Shown: one piece after another, positions 14,001-29,000 of the stretch
How the letters are laid out: each line of letters starts with the position of its first letter
How positions within the stretch are numbered: the first letter of the stretch is position 1
Assembly (NCBI GenBank): GCA_963931925.1
Contig: OZ007570.1
Span: 37,114,620 to 37,178,619 of the forward strand
Source: Onchidella celtica
Lineage: Eukaryota > Mollusca > Gastropoda > Systellommatophora > Onchidiidae
Length of the DNA: 64,000 bases
Direction of reading: 5' to 3'
The notes under the pieces: generated by a model
What the model saw: only the letters and a program-made list of their open reading frames with translations
What the model was told of the DNA's origin: nothing
Databases searched by the model: none
Translations under genes and position numbers: made by a program

Positions 14001-17000
14001 CTTGCAATGAAAGCCTCTTACTGGAACACCTTAAAGAGGATGTTTATAAGAGACTTGTAGCTTTGCTGACAGTACAAGACATTCAGCTCATTGTGCATAC
14101 ACTTGAGGCTATCTACAAGCTGTCCAAAGTGGGAGAACCCTTTACAACAAGGCTTGCAAGAGTTCATAAGGCTATTGGTAAGTACCCCATATGAATTGTT
14201 CAAAATATGTAATATGTGTCCAAAAAAAAAACCGGGGGGGGATCTGTTGCTAGTTTTAGGGGCTTAGAAATGGACAACACAAGATACCCTGATTGACCAT
14301 GAAGTAGGGTATATTGCCATATCAAAATGTTTTTGATAAGCCTGAGAAATGAATGTGTTTCTCTTTGTGACATCAGCTGAAATTGTCAGCGTTGTAAAGA
14401 AAGGACTCCACCAAGAGACCATACAAACTTCCATATTGTCATCACATTTTGTGGAAAGTTGTGAAAAGAATATGAATCTTGTAATTTTTCAGACACTCTG
14501 GTTAGCCTGATTACCATTGAGGCCCAGTCATTTGGTCCCGGATCTCTTGTGGGAATAAAGGTTGTAGAGTATGTTCCCCCAGCTCATGTTCGTGCAGAAG
14601 AAGGAGACATTGTGAAGAGACCAACCACTGTTATACAGCCCATTAATCCAGACTCAGTCAGTGAGTATCGTCCTGCTAATTCTCTGACATCATCCGTCTA
14701 CTGAAATGTAGAACCATTTTTGAATTATTAAGGCAAATGATGCCCTGCATTCATCTTTGAAAAGTTCTGTCATTTATGAAATTGAGATGAATGGGTCAAC
14801 TGTTTTTTTGTTTTTTAGTTTTTGGTCCGATTCAGGTACAACTGAAAGTTATCATTTTTTAACTTCAGTTCTGCAAATTTTTAAATTTCCTTCTTTTATT
14901 CAGACATCTACCAAGTGCCTGCTAGTTTACAAGGTGGAGTTGGTTCAGTACCAGATACAGGGGGAGGGAGTGGCCAAGGAGGGGGTGGAGAAGGAGCTAA
15001 AGGTGCTGCACCAGTTAAGGAAAAAGAGCCTCTCACTGATATTCAAGCCACAACTTCCAGCTGGTAAGACGTATATTGAGAACTGGTGATTGTACAGTTT
15101 GGAAGGAAGTTTTAGCACAATGGGGCCATAATAGAGAAAGAATATGGACTACCATCAAAGTCAGTTGTCATTGCCTGTGTCCATTGACAACACGGCAAGG
15201 TAGTTTTAGATAATGCCTCAAATGGGATTTAATTTGACACTTGGATCCATCACACCCAGTTGAAAGGCCCTGATAATGGGGTCACCTCATTGGTTGACTG
15301 TTCATAGATTTGCCACGTTTCCTTTTAAATATGCAAAATGAAAAGGCTGATTCAAGAATCATATTCCTTTTTATTGCTACAACCAGAAATTAATTTATTA
15401 AAAATCCAGAGATTTATATTTTTGAAAAATGGAGAGAATTATTTAAATTTGTATGTCTATTGCCAATCCTGACAAATTATTGGTATTGCCATTCCTGTAA
15501 TGTACACTTTAAAGAGGATGTTTTTGCAAAACTAGGCTGCATTTCTCCTTGCAGGTTGAATGCTACGTTTGAGTTAAAGAAGAAAAGTAAAGTGAACCAA
15601 GTGGAATTGTTTTCAGACTACTTGCAGTTTTGTCGCAAATTCGGAATAAATAATGCAATGTCTTCTGCTGAATTTTTGCATTTAGTCAAGTGAGTATATT
15701 TTTACCTCCCATTTACCAGTAAGTAGTTATTGTTATTTGCTGAAGAATTTCATGTGAAATGAATGATACAGATTTGTTGATAAAAAGTCATTTCAGATGG
15801 GTAACAATGTTTCTGAATGTTTTTTTTTTTTATTAAAGTCAGGCATGGGGGAGGAGTCTGTAATGCCCTTTCGTTTTTTTTTGTATATGGTTACATGTTT
15901 TAGTATTCTGTAAATGTCATTCATTCCTCAGTACTAAAAGTACAGTTTGATAGGATTAAGTAAAAATCTTTTGAGTTGTAGAGGTAAAAACCATCTTCTT
16001 ATCTTTCACAGCAGTTGAAAAATGATTTTTGGGTAAAGTTCGCAAAAATGTGGAGGCCTTAGAGGTAAATTGAGCATCACTCAATCTGTTGCTATGTCTG
16101 CAGGGTTATCTTCCACCAGTGTGAAGTGGTCAGCATAAACAGGAAAAATGGAGACAGAGATGTGTTTTTGGAGGGATTATGCAAACGGTCTGTACAGAAG
16201 CCCTTCGCTGTGACAACACTCCCTCCAGAAAAAGGTTAGTTTGAAAAGGTTCAGAAGGAATTGTTTTTGAAAATTATGGTGTTTTAGAAGATAAATTTGA
16301 TATGTTTCCATGGCAGCATATTGGAACTTGCATCTTTCTTCACCCCGTGGCTGCTAAGCCCAGTACTCATTTATGATTGTTTGGCATGCTGAAGAACAAA
16401 AAATTTTCATCATCATAATCTGCTTAGAAAGAGATATAAGTCCTTTAATGTAAACGTTCATCTGCTTGAAATGAGATGCTAGATTTGAGATGTATCATGA
16501 GGAAAACAAATTATTACTCATTTGTACATACACGCAGACTTGCTAACTGCCTTCAGATTCTATATTTTCAAAATCTCGTGACTTAAGAGTTGCACCAATT
16601 TTGTTAAACCCAAAGAGGTATTCACTTTAATATAATCTTGAATACCAATGAGCAGACCATCTGTCTAGGTCAGAATTGTTCATATTTCCAAATTTTGCTT
16701 TTGAAGATGAGTGAGAATAGTTTTTTTGCATAATTTTTCATGTTTAATTATGACCTAGAACATGATCGCAGACATGTCAGTAGTCACACTGTTTTTGGGG
16801 AATTTCATCTTACTGTAACTCATGACAGATTTGAAGATGATAGCAAGTCTGGAGATATAATTAAATTATTTTTAATGCATACTGTATAAGTTGTGTCAGA
16901 TTGTTCTTGCCCCATAACCTCCTTTTCAAACCCAGAAATGCTTCTTGCAATCTGCTGGCTACCAAATCTGCTTTTGCTTTTATTAATTGTGGCTTTTTTA

Positions 17001-20000
17001 ATTTGACGATACTTCTGCACAGTGGTTCACTGCCAAGTATGCAGGCCCCTCCCCTAATCCCTTGCTTTTCTGTAAGGTGCTGTCAGAGAACAGTAAATCA
17101 GTGTATCGTTTCATAAAGTTCCTTCCTTAGTGTCAGCTATAGCTATGTAAAACCAGGATTATATGTGGGGGCCATTTGGATGTAAAAATGGCACGAACCT
17201 GCCCAGTAATTAAAATTTAGAGTTAAGCATTTTTAGATTTACTTTAAAGTCAGTATTGGTTCTGTTACTGTTAAATTGTTGCGTGGGAACTCCCATTTTA
17301 AATTTTATCTTTTTCTCAACTGTGAATATTTGCGCCCTATGGTATGCTTTTGCTTTAAAATTGTGCTTCTATGCTGATCATCGGAACTTTGGCAGCCAAA
17401 GGATGTTGGTCCTAGAAACCTGCCAAAATGTCCAACTTCGTGTAAATGATTTGATGTTCAACTGAAATTTTGACACTTAATGGCGCTGTGAACTAAAGGT
17501 TCTGTTTCTGGATGGGTTGCTTTTGTGTGTATTATTCTTCCTTAGTGATTGTTCTGAAATTGTTTCGTCCAGTCTATTTAACCGTGTCGATTTTAATGTT
17601 TACAATTTGCTGCAAGTATTTCTCAGCACTTTTCTGTCACTGGTTAACCCTTTTCATCATTTGACTCAGTCTCACAATGGAACAGAAAATTGAAGTTTAT
17701 CTGGTTTATCGTCTTTGAAAATCTGAATCCCTCAATGTTGCATGCTTTCCTTACTAACGTAGAATAGCAAATAATTTTAGCAATATGGTGCTACCATCTG
17801 AAAGCAATAATATAACATTTACCCACTTTATTCATATTCTTTGAAATGGCAGTGGTAGTTTTATCCTTGCATCCATTTGTAAAGTCTAAACTTTTGAGAC
17901 TGTAAGTCTGAGCGATATATAGATGCCTGGATTTGATTTGATGCACAAAGTTGGCCCCTGCAGCAAGCTTTTTCACAAAGGTTTGAACCACATAGTGTTG
18001 GTCAAGATAAAAACAATTATTCCTCAGTTATTGAAAATTAGGCAACGAACCAGATCTGGTGCCAGAACTTTTAACAAATTTACTTGTATAATTATATCAA
18101 CTGAAAGCATGTTTTTAAACTGTAAAACATTTTTATTTTCAAGAATGTGATTATGTCGGATACTTTTCTTGCCTTTTTATGTGAATTTATGCCTGTTTGC
18201 CCTAGCACCATTGACTGATTTTCACCTGCACCCAAGCAAAAGGTGCCCTTTAATTCATTCTGCACCCAATTTTTGAATAGTGATTCTGGATTACGCTCAT
18301 AGTTAACATGCCACTTTTGGCCATCTTTGAACGGAAGTCTCACTGAATATCCAAAACTCCAATGCTATAAACACCAATACATGTTGTGACAACACATCTT
18401 ACAAATTGTTATTGGATGCTAATTAATTCAGCTGTGCAAAATTTAACTGGATGTGTATATTGCATGCAACTTTCTTCCGTTAAAGCATGCTTTAAATTTC
18501 TGTAGCATCCAAAAACAGAGTCATTGTAACCTTTACTATTCACATTAAGAGAAGTATGATTTCTTGTTCTTGGTTTGTCTGTTGTTTTTTTTTACAATGT
18601 AAATTATTAAACTGGGAAATCTTATCTGGCCGGCATGGGCAATAGGGCATTTTTGTCAGTTTTACTATTTTGTTTATTATTTCCACTTCTATTTTTTTTT
18701 TCTTTTAAGTGGAAGAGATCTGCTTTCTGACAATGCTGTCACCTGCAATGACCAAAGAATAATCAGTATTATGATGTGAGCAGAAATAAAACCATAAAAG
18801 GGTCTTACTATATATTGGTCTGTCAATACTCAGATGTGATTTAATCTGCATTTTTAATGTAACATGCGATCTGTTTGATAAATAAGAAAAGAAATAGTTA
18901 TTCTGAGATTTTAGCCTTACTATTTGTAAATTTTAACTTATTGTGTTGGGAAAATATCACATATCCAATGGTTGTGAGAAGAAAGAGAATTGAGTAGTTA
19001 TCAGAGCATGAGGCAGTGTAAAATCACATCACCACGTTGTCAGAAAGTGGGTCCTGACTATTTTACAGTTTTCTTATTATTCGTAACCCTGTTGTACAGC
19101 GTGCCAACTGCAGCACATTTGTGTTTTGTTTCTTGCTTTCAGTGCGTAACCCCCTTAGTGTGAATGTAAGCCCCAAACAGACACCGCCTCAGGTGGTGGA
19201 TCCTTTAGCTCACACGCCAACTCTACGACAGCGACTCATGGAGCCGCCCCGTCCATCATTACATCCACCACTTCTTCACGCAGGTGCTACATCATCATCG
19301 TCATCACCATCTGTATCATCAACTCCAGTGCAAGGTGCTACAAGAAACAGTGGCCAGCAAACCTCATCTGCCACGCCTGCAAGTACAGTAAAAGTCGCAG
19401 CCAGTCTTCATGCCAAAATTGTGAAAGGTAGCAAAGTGCCATCAATACCATCAATAGTTTCCAAGCGTGTTTTGCCTAGTGGAAATGTCTTGGGAAATGC
19501 AAATGACAACACAAACCTAGCAGTTAATCATCAGCCATCTAATCACAAAACTCAGCCAACAGCTCTTTTATCGCTCAGTTCATCTTCAGGCTCAAATTCT
19601 TCTGCTGCCCAGTCTTTTCCATCAATCACACATGCTCTACAATCTGAACAAAGTAATAGAGGTGAACCTTCAGATCCAATGTCAGTCAAAAGTTTATTAG
19701 CCAAAAAACTTTCTCAGGGTGTGCCTGATCAGGATATGTTTGCACCAGGGCCAATGAGTCAGACATCGGGAGTACTTCAACCAAACCCACCTCAAATACC
19801 ATCAAGCACAGCCAACAGTATAGCCCCTCATTCTATGCCTCACATGGTTGTCAGCTCCAGTAATACAGCAGTACCAGCAGGTGTCTCTGTGGCTAACATT
19901 TCTAGTCAAGCTGTATTAAATCAACAAAACCGTCCAGTCCCACAGAATACGTCTTCAGTTGTGTCAGTTCCCGCTGCGACACCATCCTCCACATCTTCAC

Positions 20001-23000
20001 ATGTTTTCTTGTCTTCTTCATCCACACCAAATAGCAGTGACATGTCAAATCCAAATCATCAGAATTCCATAAATACTGCACATGCTCAAGGTAATGCTGC
20101 AGGTCAATTGACCATCAGCCCTTCAGCTATTCAGAACAGTTTAAACAATGCTTTGGCTCAGCAAAATTCACACCAGAATAGTGGTAACAATGGTCAGCAA
20201 AATAATGGTCTGCCCACAGCACTTCAGAATTCAACTTTAGCATTTATTCAGAGGAACTCATCACAAGCTTCACAGAGCTCCCCGACCATTAGATCCACTA
20301 TTCCACCAAATAATAACATATCCATAGTACCTCAGCAACATCCTGTCAATGTTCAGATCATGCAACAGAGTTCCAGTGGAACAAATATGTCAAGAATGCC
20401 ACAGCAGTCAGGGGCCTTGATGCAGCCACAAAATACATCTGTCCCACATAATGCTTCAGACATACCATGTGCAATAATGCCTAAAACAACTGATGCAGTA
20501 CAGCAGCAAAGCAACAGTGTAGTGCTTGGTGCTGTCACCACTCAGTGTTCATTAGCATCATCATCATCACAGCCAGTATCTATTGCAGTGAATCATGTAA
20601 TTAGAAATCCCTCCAACATGCTTATAGCTAACCATCAAGCAGGCAGCACACCTAGTAGCTCCAATGCAATGTCATTGGCCACAGCTGTCCAAGGTACCAC
20701 TGTCACCCAGTCCATATCTTCCCCTGCGGTTGCAGCCCTGCTTACAACCAACTCACAGCAAGGATCCCAGATGATCATCTCTTCTCCAATGATTGCAGGC
20801 CAAGTTCAAAGGCCACAAGCAATTTCAGGTCAGGCACCCAGCACTGTAGTTATCCAGACACCTCCAGGGACAATAGTCATGCCCTCTAGGCAAGTTTTAG
20901 TGCAGGGAAATGGATCAGCAGCATTTGGATCAATACAGCGGGGTAGCCAAGGCGGGACAGTATCCTTCATAGTGCCCTCTCACTACAGGCAAAATTCTGG
21001 TGTGACAGTTCAAGGTTTGAACTTCATTCAGCAACAGGGCAATGTTAATGTGGTGCCCTCTCTAGCTCTGGCCAACAATACCACACAGTCTCAGCAGCAA
21101 AACCTTATCCAAGTTGCTCAGACCCAGCAGAACTTGATCCAGACACCCCAGAATCAATCAAACCTTGTGCAGAGTTGCGGCACTGCATCGATCACTGGTC
21201 ATTTAGGATCCAGACAGATTGTTCTTACACCAAATCAAACCACCATTCCTGTAGGTGTGCAGATTGCATCATTACCAGGAGGTTTTGTAAGAAATTCATC
21301 AAACATATGCATTTCTCCACAACAACAACAGCAGAACATTGTTATTCAGTCAACAGCTACTGCGTCATCTGGTCAGTCATTAGCTCACTCGGTCCAACCA
21401 CAGGGGACAAGTGTTACCATGAATGTCTCTCATATCCATCCTTCTCAAACCTCAGTGCAGATTCCTGTACAGTCTGCAGAATCTCAACAATCTAGATCTG
21501 CATCGAACCAACAACAGCCTCAACAACAAACTGTCAACCAAAATGTAAATACTGTATCTTCGGTTGTGACAGACACTCAGCTCCAACAGCAGCAAACAGC
21601 TATGCCAAATCAATGCAATGGTATGAACCATGATGTGAATGGCATCTTAGGCTCACCGGAGTCAGTGGGTAGTGACTTACCTCCTTCACCACTTTCCACC
21701 GGTATTGCATCTGACCTCCAGAATGGAAAGCTTTTGGAAACAGATAAGAGTCAGGTGTTAAAGAGAAATGATTTTGGAAAATTGGTTGAGAAAACTGTGA
21801 AAATAAATGGTTATGTCCACCCGCCTGATAGTGGTAACCATGACAATAGTAGGACAAATGTTTCAGAAATGTTATTTTCTAGAACTACTGGAGCTAATTC
21901 AGATTCACAGGGAGGAGTGATAGTTAACGGTCGTGTGTCAGGTGCAGTCCAGCCTTCTAATTCATTAGGACATCAGGTGAGCATTCCAGTTGCCCAGGGA
22001 GTAGGTAACAACACAAACAATGGAACTGTTCTTCAGGTACAGCAGCAGGGTACTCAGCAGCTTGTAATACATCAGGGCAACCAGCAGCACATTATGTCCC
22101 AGGGAAATCAACAGTTGGTTCTTCAGCATCAAGGAAACCAACAGCATTTAGTTCTGCAACCGGGCAACCAGCAGCAACTGATATTGCAACAAGGAAACCA
22201 GCCCCACGTGGTACAGCAACAGACAGCAGGCTCTGTGTTGCCACAGTCTGGTCACCAAATCATTTCCAATGTTCAGCATAAACCTGCAGGTTTGGTACAG
22301 GAGCAGGTGGTGCATCAGCCTCAGCAGCAACAGGCACAGTATCAACAAGTGCAACCACAACAAATGCAGTTGCAGCATTCACATGTACAAATCCAACAAC
22401 CGCAACAGCACAGCCAGGTTATGTCACAGCAACAACAACCAGTGGCACAGCAGCCACAACAGTTGCATTCACAAGTTCAGGTTCAGCCATTTCCGCAACA
22501 GCAGCAAGTTCAGCGACAGATGCAACTCGGAATGGTTGGCAACCAACAGGTTTCAGTTGTTCAGCAATCACAGCAGTCAACAGGAACTACAGTACCATCA
22601 GGTCAAATGCGTCCACGCATTTCCACACTGCCATGTCAACCTACAGCCCCAGGAACTCAGCAGAGCAGTGCTTCTGTCCATCCAACACTCAACCGGGACA
22701 CGTCTAGAGATAGCGATGCCAGCAATGACAGTATAGCTTCTTCTACTGATGCTGAGAAAACAACACAGATGACCAGTGGACAGTCATTTCAGAATCCTGT
22801 TTCTCCAAACAGTTTAAAGAAGAAACCTAAAGGCAAGAGGCTGGAAGTACCTCCATTGCCGGAGAAATTGCCACCACGGTCTCGCAAGAAGAAGGGAGAA
22901 GAAGTTACAACTGTTGTCCAAGCAGGCCAAGGCTCAAAACCTATACAAATCAACATGGAATACATGTGTGAATGGGCCAACTGTCGCAGGTAGGTAGTAA

Positions 23001-26000
23001 TTAAATTCTCCATTTTCATTGAAATTGAAACTTAAATAGTTAGAAGAACTGAACAGAAAAAGTCAAATGTGTTACTACAGTAGTCTCTGCCTAAGAACCC
23101 GGTCAACGGGAGACAGAAAAAGCTGCTTCTTAGGCGGACTGGGAACATTTAAAGGAAAAAAATTTTTTTTTTTTTTTTTTTTTGCGAATGGTCAAAGTTA
23201 CGACTTATGGCTAGCAGAATGCTCTTTTCTTACAGTGATGATTGTGTAACGAATGCAATGATTCAGACTGAACAATCAAGTTGTGAATCACAGCCGTCGA
23301 TTTTAGACAACACGAGGCCTAGTGATCCCTTGTGTAATAACCACATTGCACAATCAGCCCTAAGTACATGTGCCGTCCAAACCAAGCACGTGGTCAATTA
23401 CGTATAAAAGTCTGACCCTCGAGTTAGACAACAATAGATGTTAGGTGATGTCTATGCTAATTTAGTCTAGGAGTGGCCTGCTTGCACACGAAAGACGTAA
23501 CAACTGGGCTCCATCCTTTGTACGGTTCGCCTCCCACTACCTTCCCTCCAGCCGTTCTCTTTCACTGTACGCCTACTGTGTGGCTTTGTTCTATCCCGTC
23601 TACTTGAAAGAGAATTTTGCGTTTAATAATAATTAATATGGACATTTTACGTAAAAGTGTGCTCGTCTCTTGGTCACATGCCGGGTTCTTAGGCGGATTT
23701 TTTGTTTCAGAGCGGGTTCTTACGCATGTAAATTACAATGGAAAAAATTCGGTTTCACGGCAACAGAGGGTTCTAAGGCGGCGAGTTCTTAGACGGAGAC
23801 TACTGTATTAAAAAATGTATGGATATAAAAAAAAAATAGAGAATGAAATAATTTGCGAACTTCGACTGTTCAACCACATCATAATAGCACAAACCCACCG
23901 ACTTGAATGTCAAACACTATGGTGCTCTGCCAAAACTGCAGAAAACCATAGATTTTCTTAAAAGAACACATCTGCAGATTTAGATTTGGTGAACGAAAGA
24001 AGAAGAAGAAGCCTGTTAAAGTGTTCAAGATAGGAATTTAAAGCTGTTTACCATAACCAGCTTGGTTGTCTGTAGGAAGGAAAAGACTGTTCACCAAAGA
24101 TTTTTATCAGTTTTCTTATGTTGTAGTGTATGACAGATCAAGAAAAAAAATTGCTATCCTATAATTTATGCAATTGTCATTGCCCGCAGGTGTTTTTCCA
24201 GTGCCCGTCTGGTGTTTCTTCATGTGTTTAAGTATCATCTCCCTAAGTCAGCAGAATCATCCTGCCAGTGGGTGTCTTGTGAGAAGCTGGTTCGCAAGAG
24301 GTGGTCCCTGGTCTCACATGTTCAGGTAATAAAACTAATCTTCCAGTTCGTCATACAGAGGGTTGTTCATACATTCAGTTGTTCTTATCTTTTAAACTTA
24401 TTTTCCCCTTTATGGCTTTATTAAATTATTTCCCCCACAACAAATCAGGCCATATATTTTTTGTTTTGTTTTTAAGCAGACCCAGTTTTACTGTTGGGGC
24501 AACGTGGATCAGTGGAATTGCACAGTGGAGAGTAGATTTATTTTATTGTCAGCAGAAATTATTTTGCCCAAGCATATGCAGAATAAGGAAAATAAAAGCA
24601 GCTGTATACTTTCCCAATACAAGTAGTTTGCATTGACTAATGAATGGCTAAGGCATCTTCCTCCCTGAAATCCCAAACTTTCAGGTTAAAAAGCTTAGGC
24701 GTAACCTGCATTTTGTTATGACATACGTATTAATTGTTTTATTACTGTGTTGGTGGGCATTAAATTTTTAAGGTAGATGAACCGTGTACTTCTGACGCAA
24801 TCATTCTGATTCATGTAAGGTTTCCAAGGTTCTTCGGGCTTGCATATATTATTGCAAACATTCTGAAACATAGCTGTCTATATCAATTGTAAATTGTAAG
24901 GAATATTCCATTTCTTCAAACTTTGATGAAAAAGAACAGTAGAAGATGGCATTAAAGCTGTTATTTTGAGGCAGGGCAGTTGTGATTGCAACAATTAGAG
25001 TAAAGAAAGTAGATAAGGTAACCAGACTATTCAATTTGTGGGGTATTCTTACAAATTTCATCAAGCATCTGTGATACTTTCAAGTCACATTGTTTTCTCA
25101 GTACGGGGCAGTTATTGTTTCCATTTCTATACTTCATTTTGACTGCCAAGCAGTTTAACTGCTTAAGCTTTTCACATGCAGGGGCTCATGGCTTTCACAT
25201 GCCCACTGTGCATTCCTACTTAATAGTGGCTATTCCATGTGGGTGCACTATTTTTGGGGTGTTTTAAAAATTTGTATAAAATCTTCCGATAAAGCTAGAA
25301 TGATATTTGGTGTCATTGAAAACTTAGGGGGAGGGGGGGGGGGGGGGGGGACGGGTCCTGAAATTGAGTTTTGGGCTCAAAATGCTGATTCTTGCCTTTG
25401 TCGATTTTCGGAAGGTTCAACCATTTCTATTTACGTTTTTGATACTCATTTGACCTAGCTAAGCATTTTTCCATAAAAAAACAAGACTTTCATGGGAGAG
25501 GGTCGAGTAAAATATTCGCTTCCAATCGAAGAAAACACGCTAGAATTGCCAGTTCAAGACACAATGAAACGCCATTTCTGGCTGATTTGTGGTATAGGGA
25601 CCCTTATATTGGAATCTCCCACTTGTATGAATGATCCAGAACGGCCAGGAATGTATTGAGACATTTGGTAAATATTCAGACACTTTTTTCAGCCAAAAAA
25701 CCTTTGCAAATTTTCAAACGCGTTTTTCTCAAAACTTACTTTTTTTACGTTAATTTCCTAACTCCTTTTTTATATTTTGTTGGATTTCGATGAAAATTGC
25801 ACTATAGCATCTTTATATTGTATTCTAAAAAATTTAGTAAAAAAATTAGTATCCACGTTTGAGTATCTTTTATAGTTTACGAGAAATCTATCATTTTTGT
25901 GGTGAAAAATCAAGAAAAATGCATACGCGCTATATACAATTTTCAGAATTTCGTAGAAAAACATCTATCAAAGATATCCAAATAAAAATACTAAAATATC

Positions 26001-29000
26001 TTTATTATGTATTGGAATATAAGCACACTAAATTTCAAGATCATTTGTTGAGAAATGACGGAGCCTTCGGGTTTTGAAAATAGCTGTTTACAAGGAGGCG
26101 AAATTCAAGATGGCGGCGTTACCATGGTAACCAATAAGTCCAAGTATTTTTTAAAAATACTTTTCTCCCTAATTCGGACATGCTGAATTCAAATATGAAA
26201 GTTAAAATTGCCTACTCTGTGTTGTTTAGAATATCACTCTCAGGACCCCCCCCCCCCCCCCCCCCCCTCCCCCCAATCAGAGAGGCATTATGACAATCAT
26301 AAATTTACAAACACAAAAAAACAAAGTATACACTACGAAACTACATGTTACCCCACATGGTGCTGGGTGGCACGAACTCGTGTGCAAGTGGCTGCACCTC
26401 ATGAGTGACCAGTTGGGAAACAGCCCGCACTCGAGAGGTACAGGGTGATGCGAAAAGGTTAATTGCATGATTCAGAATGAAATTGTGTGTGAATCAGTCA
26501 TTAAGCATCCATAATATTTTAATGTATCAATGACTCACTACTGTGAACCTCCTCCATTTTTCACCAGTAATGTATTCAAGAATTTATTGGCTATACATAT
26601 ATGTATGTAATCATTTAATACCTTTAGTGCCTTGCATTAAGTAAGATTTCCTGGAGTGATATTTTTCCATGAGATGTGGAGCATGTACGTCAAACACAGC
26701 ATTACATGAATATCTCTGCTGCAGGATCATCATTGTTCTGAGATGGCAATGCGCGCTGCTTGTCAGAGGAGATACACAGCCAGCCAGCAGCAAGCCAGTG
26801 GGGCAGCAGCTGCCCCATCCCCTGCACCACATCAGCCCATGATCTATCCACCAGATGCTGCCATGCAGGCTATCAGGAGATTTTCTATCAAACATCCATA
26901 CCCAGAGTTTGCTGTAAGTTTCAAGCTTAGAATATGAATGAATCCTTTGGTCACATGGCCACAGTCATAAGCAAATGGCCTGACTCGTTTTTTTTTTATC
27001 ACTTCATTGGAGAAATAAAATACAATTTCCGGAAGATAGGCAGTTCGCATTGTAGGAAAATTATTAGGCCGAGGCCTATGACTCACTTTTGGTTTGTGAC
27101 ATTAGTTTCCCCACCTTTTAGAAGATCAGCTTTCTTATCAAGGGTTCCCAGGGACGGGAATTCTCTGGAAATTTCCTAATTTCTGGATTTTTAAAATCTT
27201 TTTCTTTTCATCGTAAATACTGTTGTATTCATCCAAGAGACCAATTTTTATGTATTGGCTTATAGACTTATGCGTGCTGTGGTTGGCGGTGACGCTTTAC
27301 CCCACAGATTCAGGAAATTTTTCTGTCCCTGGTTCCCAGCCCTGGGTTTCGGTTCAATGCAAACCAAAACCATGCAGTTGGGGTTCGCGGACTTCATGAT
27401 GACAAAGAATGCAGTTTTAGTCAATGCATGCTATGTCATATGATTGGACTAATCCAGTAATTTTGTTCTAAGAGACAATGATAAGTTGTGTCCCTTTGGG
27501 CTGATTGTGTGGATTTAAATATTAACCCTCACCCTACGCGGGGCGGCAATAGTCGGTATTGACTTGCAAGTGCTCACGCCGCATGGGCGGCAAAACTCGC
27601 CCAGGTCAAGCTGACCGCGCCACGCGCAAGCCCTATTTTCAGGCGTCGGGTCACTGACCTTTTTGAGACGTAACCACCGTGTTATTGTTCACTGTATCTC
27701 TTCTAAATCAAACGCATTGTGACATGGACATGTTAACCAGTGAACCACTGGTCGGAATCACAAAGACTAAGCTTTCAAAGGCTCTCCCCACACTTTCAAA
27801 AGATGTAACATCGACATGCGAACTGTTGCTCAACAAATTTGCAATATTATCTCATTTTCTCACAAGCTGACCACCATCTGGAGTTGTCTGTATCTAAGAA
27901 CCAATCAGAAACAAGCTCTGAAATAATCTTTGCCCCAAATGCCCACATTGGTTTATTAGTATGTGTCAATCAGGATGAAACCATTTGTGTAGGGCTTGGG
28001 AGGGCATGGCTAGCTATCATGCTTCGTTCTCACGAAAACTACAGCTGTCAGTTTGGAATCATAAGTCAGATCATTGGTTAGAGACTGACAGACTAAGGTT
28101 TTGCTGGTTAATTCATTATCAAGCGTGATAAGGCAAAGCAGCGAATGTTTTCATACCGATCAATAAAAACCGAACCACGTGGACAGCGTATGTGGTCATC
28201 GTCTAGCGGCACGGGTCAGTGACCCCAGATAAGATTCTCCGTGAGTAAGGTCACTGACCGGGCAGCGGGCTTTAAGGGTAGCGCGCAGGGTGAGAGTTAA
28301 CCCTCACGCTGCGCAGGGCGACGAAAGTTGGTATGACTTCCCAAGCGCTCACTCCGCACAGGCGGGTTTAGTCGGCAAGGTCAAGCTGACCGTGCCACGT
28401 GCAAGCCGTATTTTCACACGTCGGGTCACTGACCTTTTTGAGACGTAACCACCGTCTTATTGTTCACTGTATCTCTTCTAAACCAAAGGCATTGTGACAT
28501 GGACATGTTAACCAGTGAACCAACGGTCGGAATCACAAAGACTAAGCATTCAAAAGCTCTCCCCATACTATCAAAAGATGTAACATCGACATGCGAACTG
28601 TTGCTCAACAAATTTGCAATATTATCTCATTTTCTCACAAGCTGGCCACCATCTGGAGTTGTCTGTATCTAAGAACCAATCAGAAACAAGCTCTGAAATA
28701 ATCTTTGCCCCAAATGCCCACATTGGTTTATTAGTATGTGTCAATCAGGATGAAACCATTTGTGTAGGGCTTGGGAGGGCATGGCTAGTTATCATGCTTC
28801 GTTCTCACGAAAACTACAGCTGTCAGTTTGGAATCATAAGTCAGATCATTGGTTAGAGACTGACGGCAGACTAAGGTTTTGCTGGTTCATTCATTATCAA
28901 GCGTGATAATCCATAGCAGCGAATGTTTTCATACTGATCAATAAAAACCAAACCACGTGGTCGGCGGTAGTGTGGTCATCGTACTTCGGCAAGGGTCAGT

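Noticed and set aside
22269-22736. 155-residue frame inside the ARID2 giant exon
   Set aside because: It is an alternative frame of glutamine-coding CAG/CAA repeats, which read as serine/asparagine-rich sequence out of frame.
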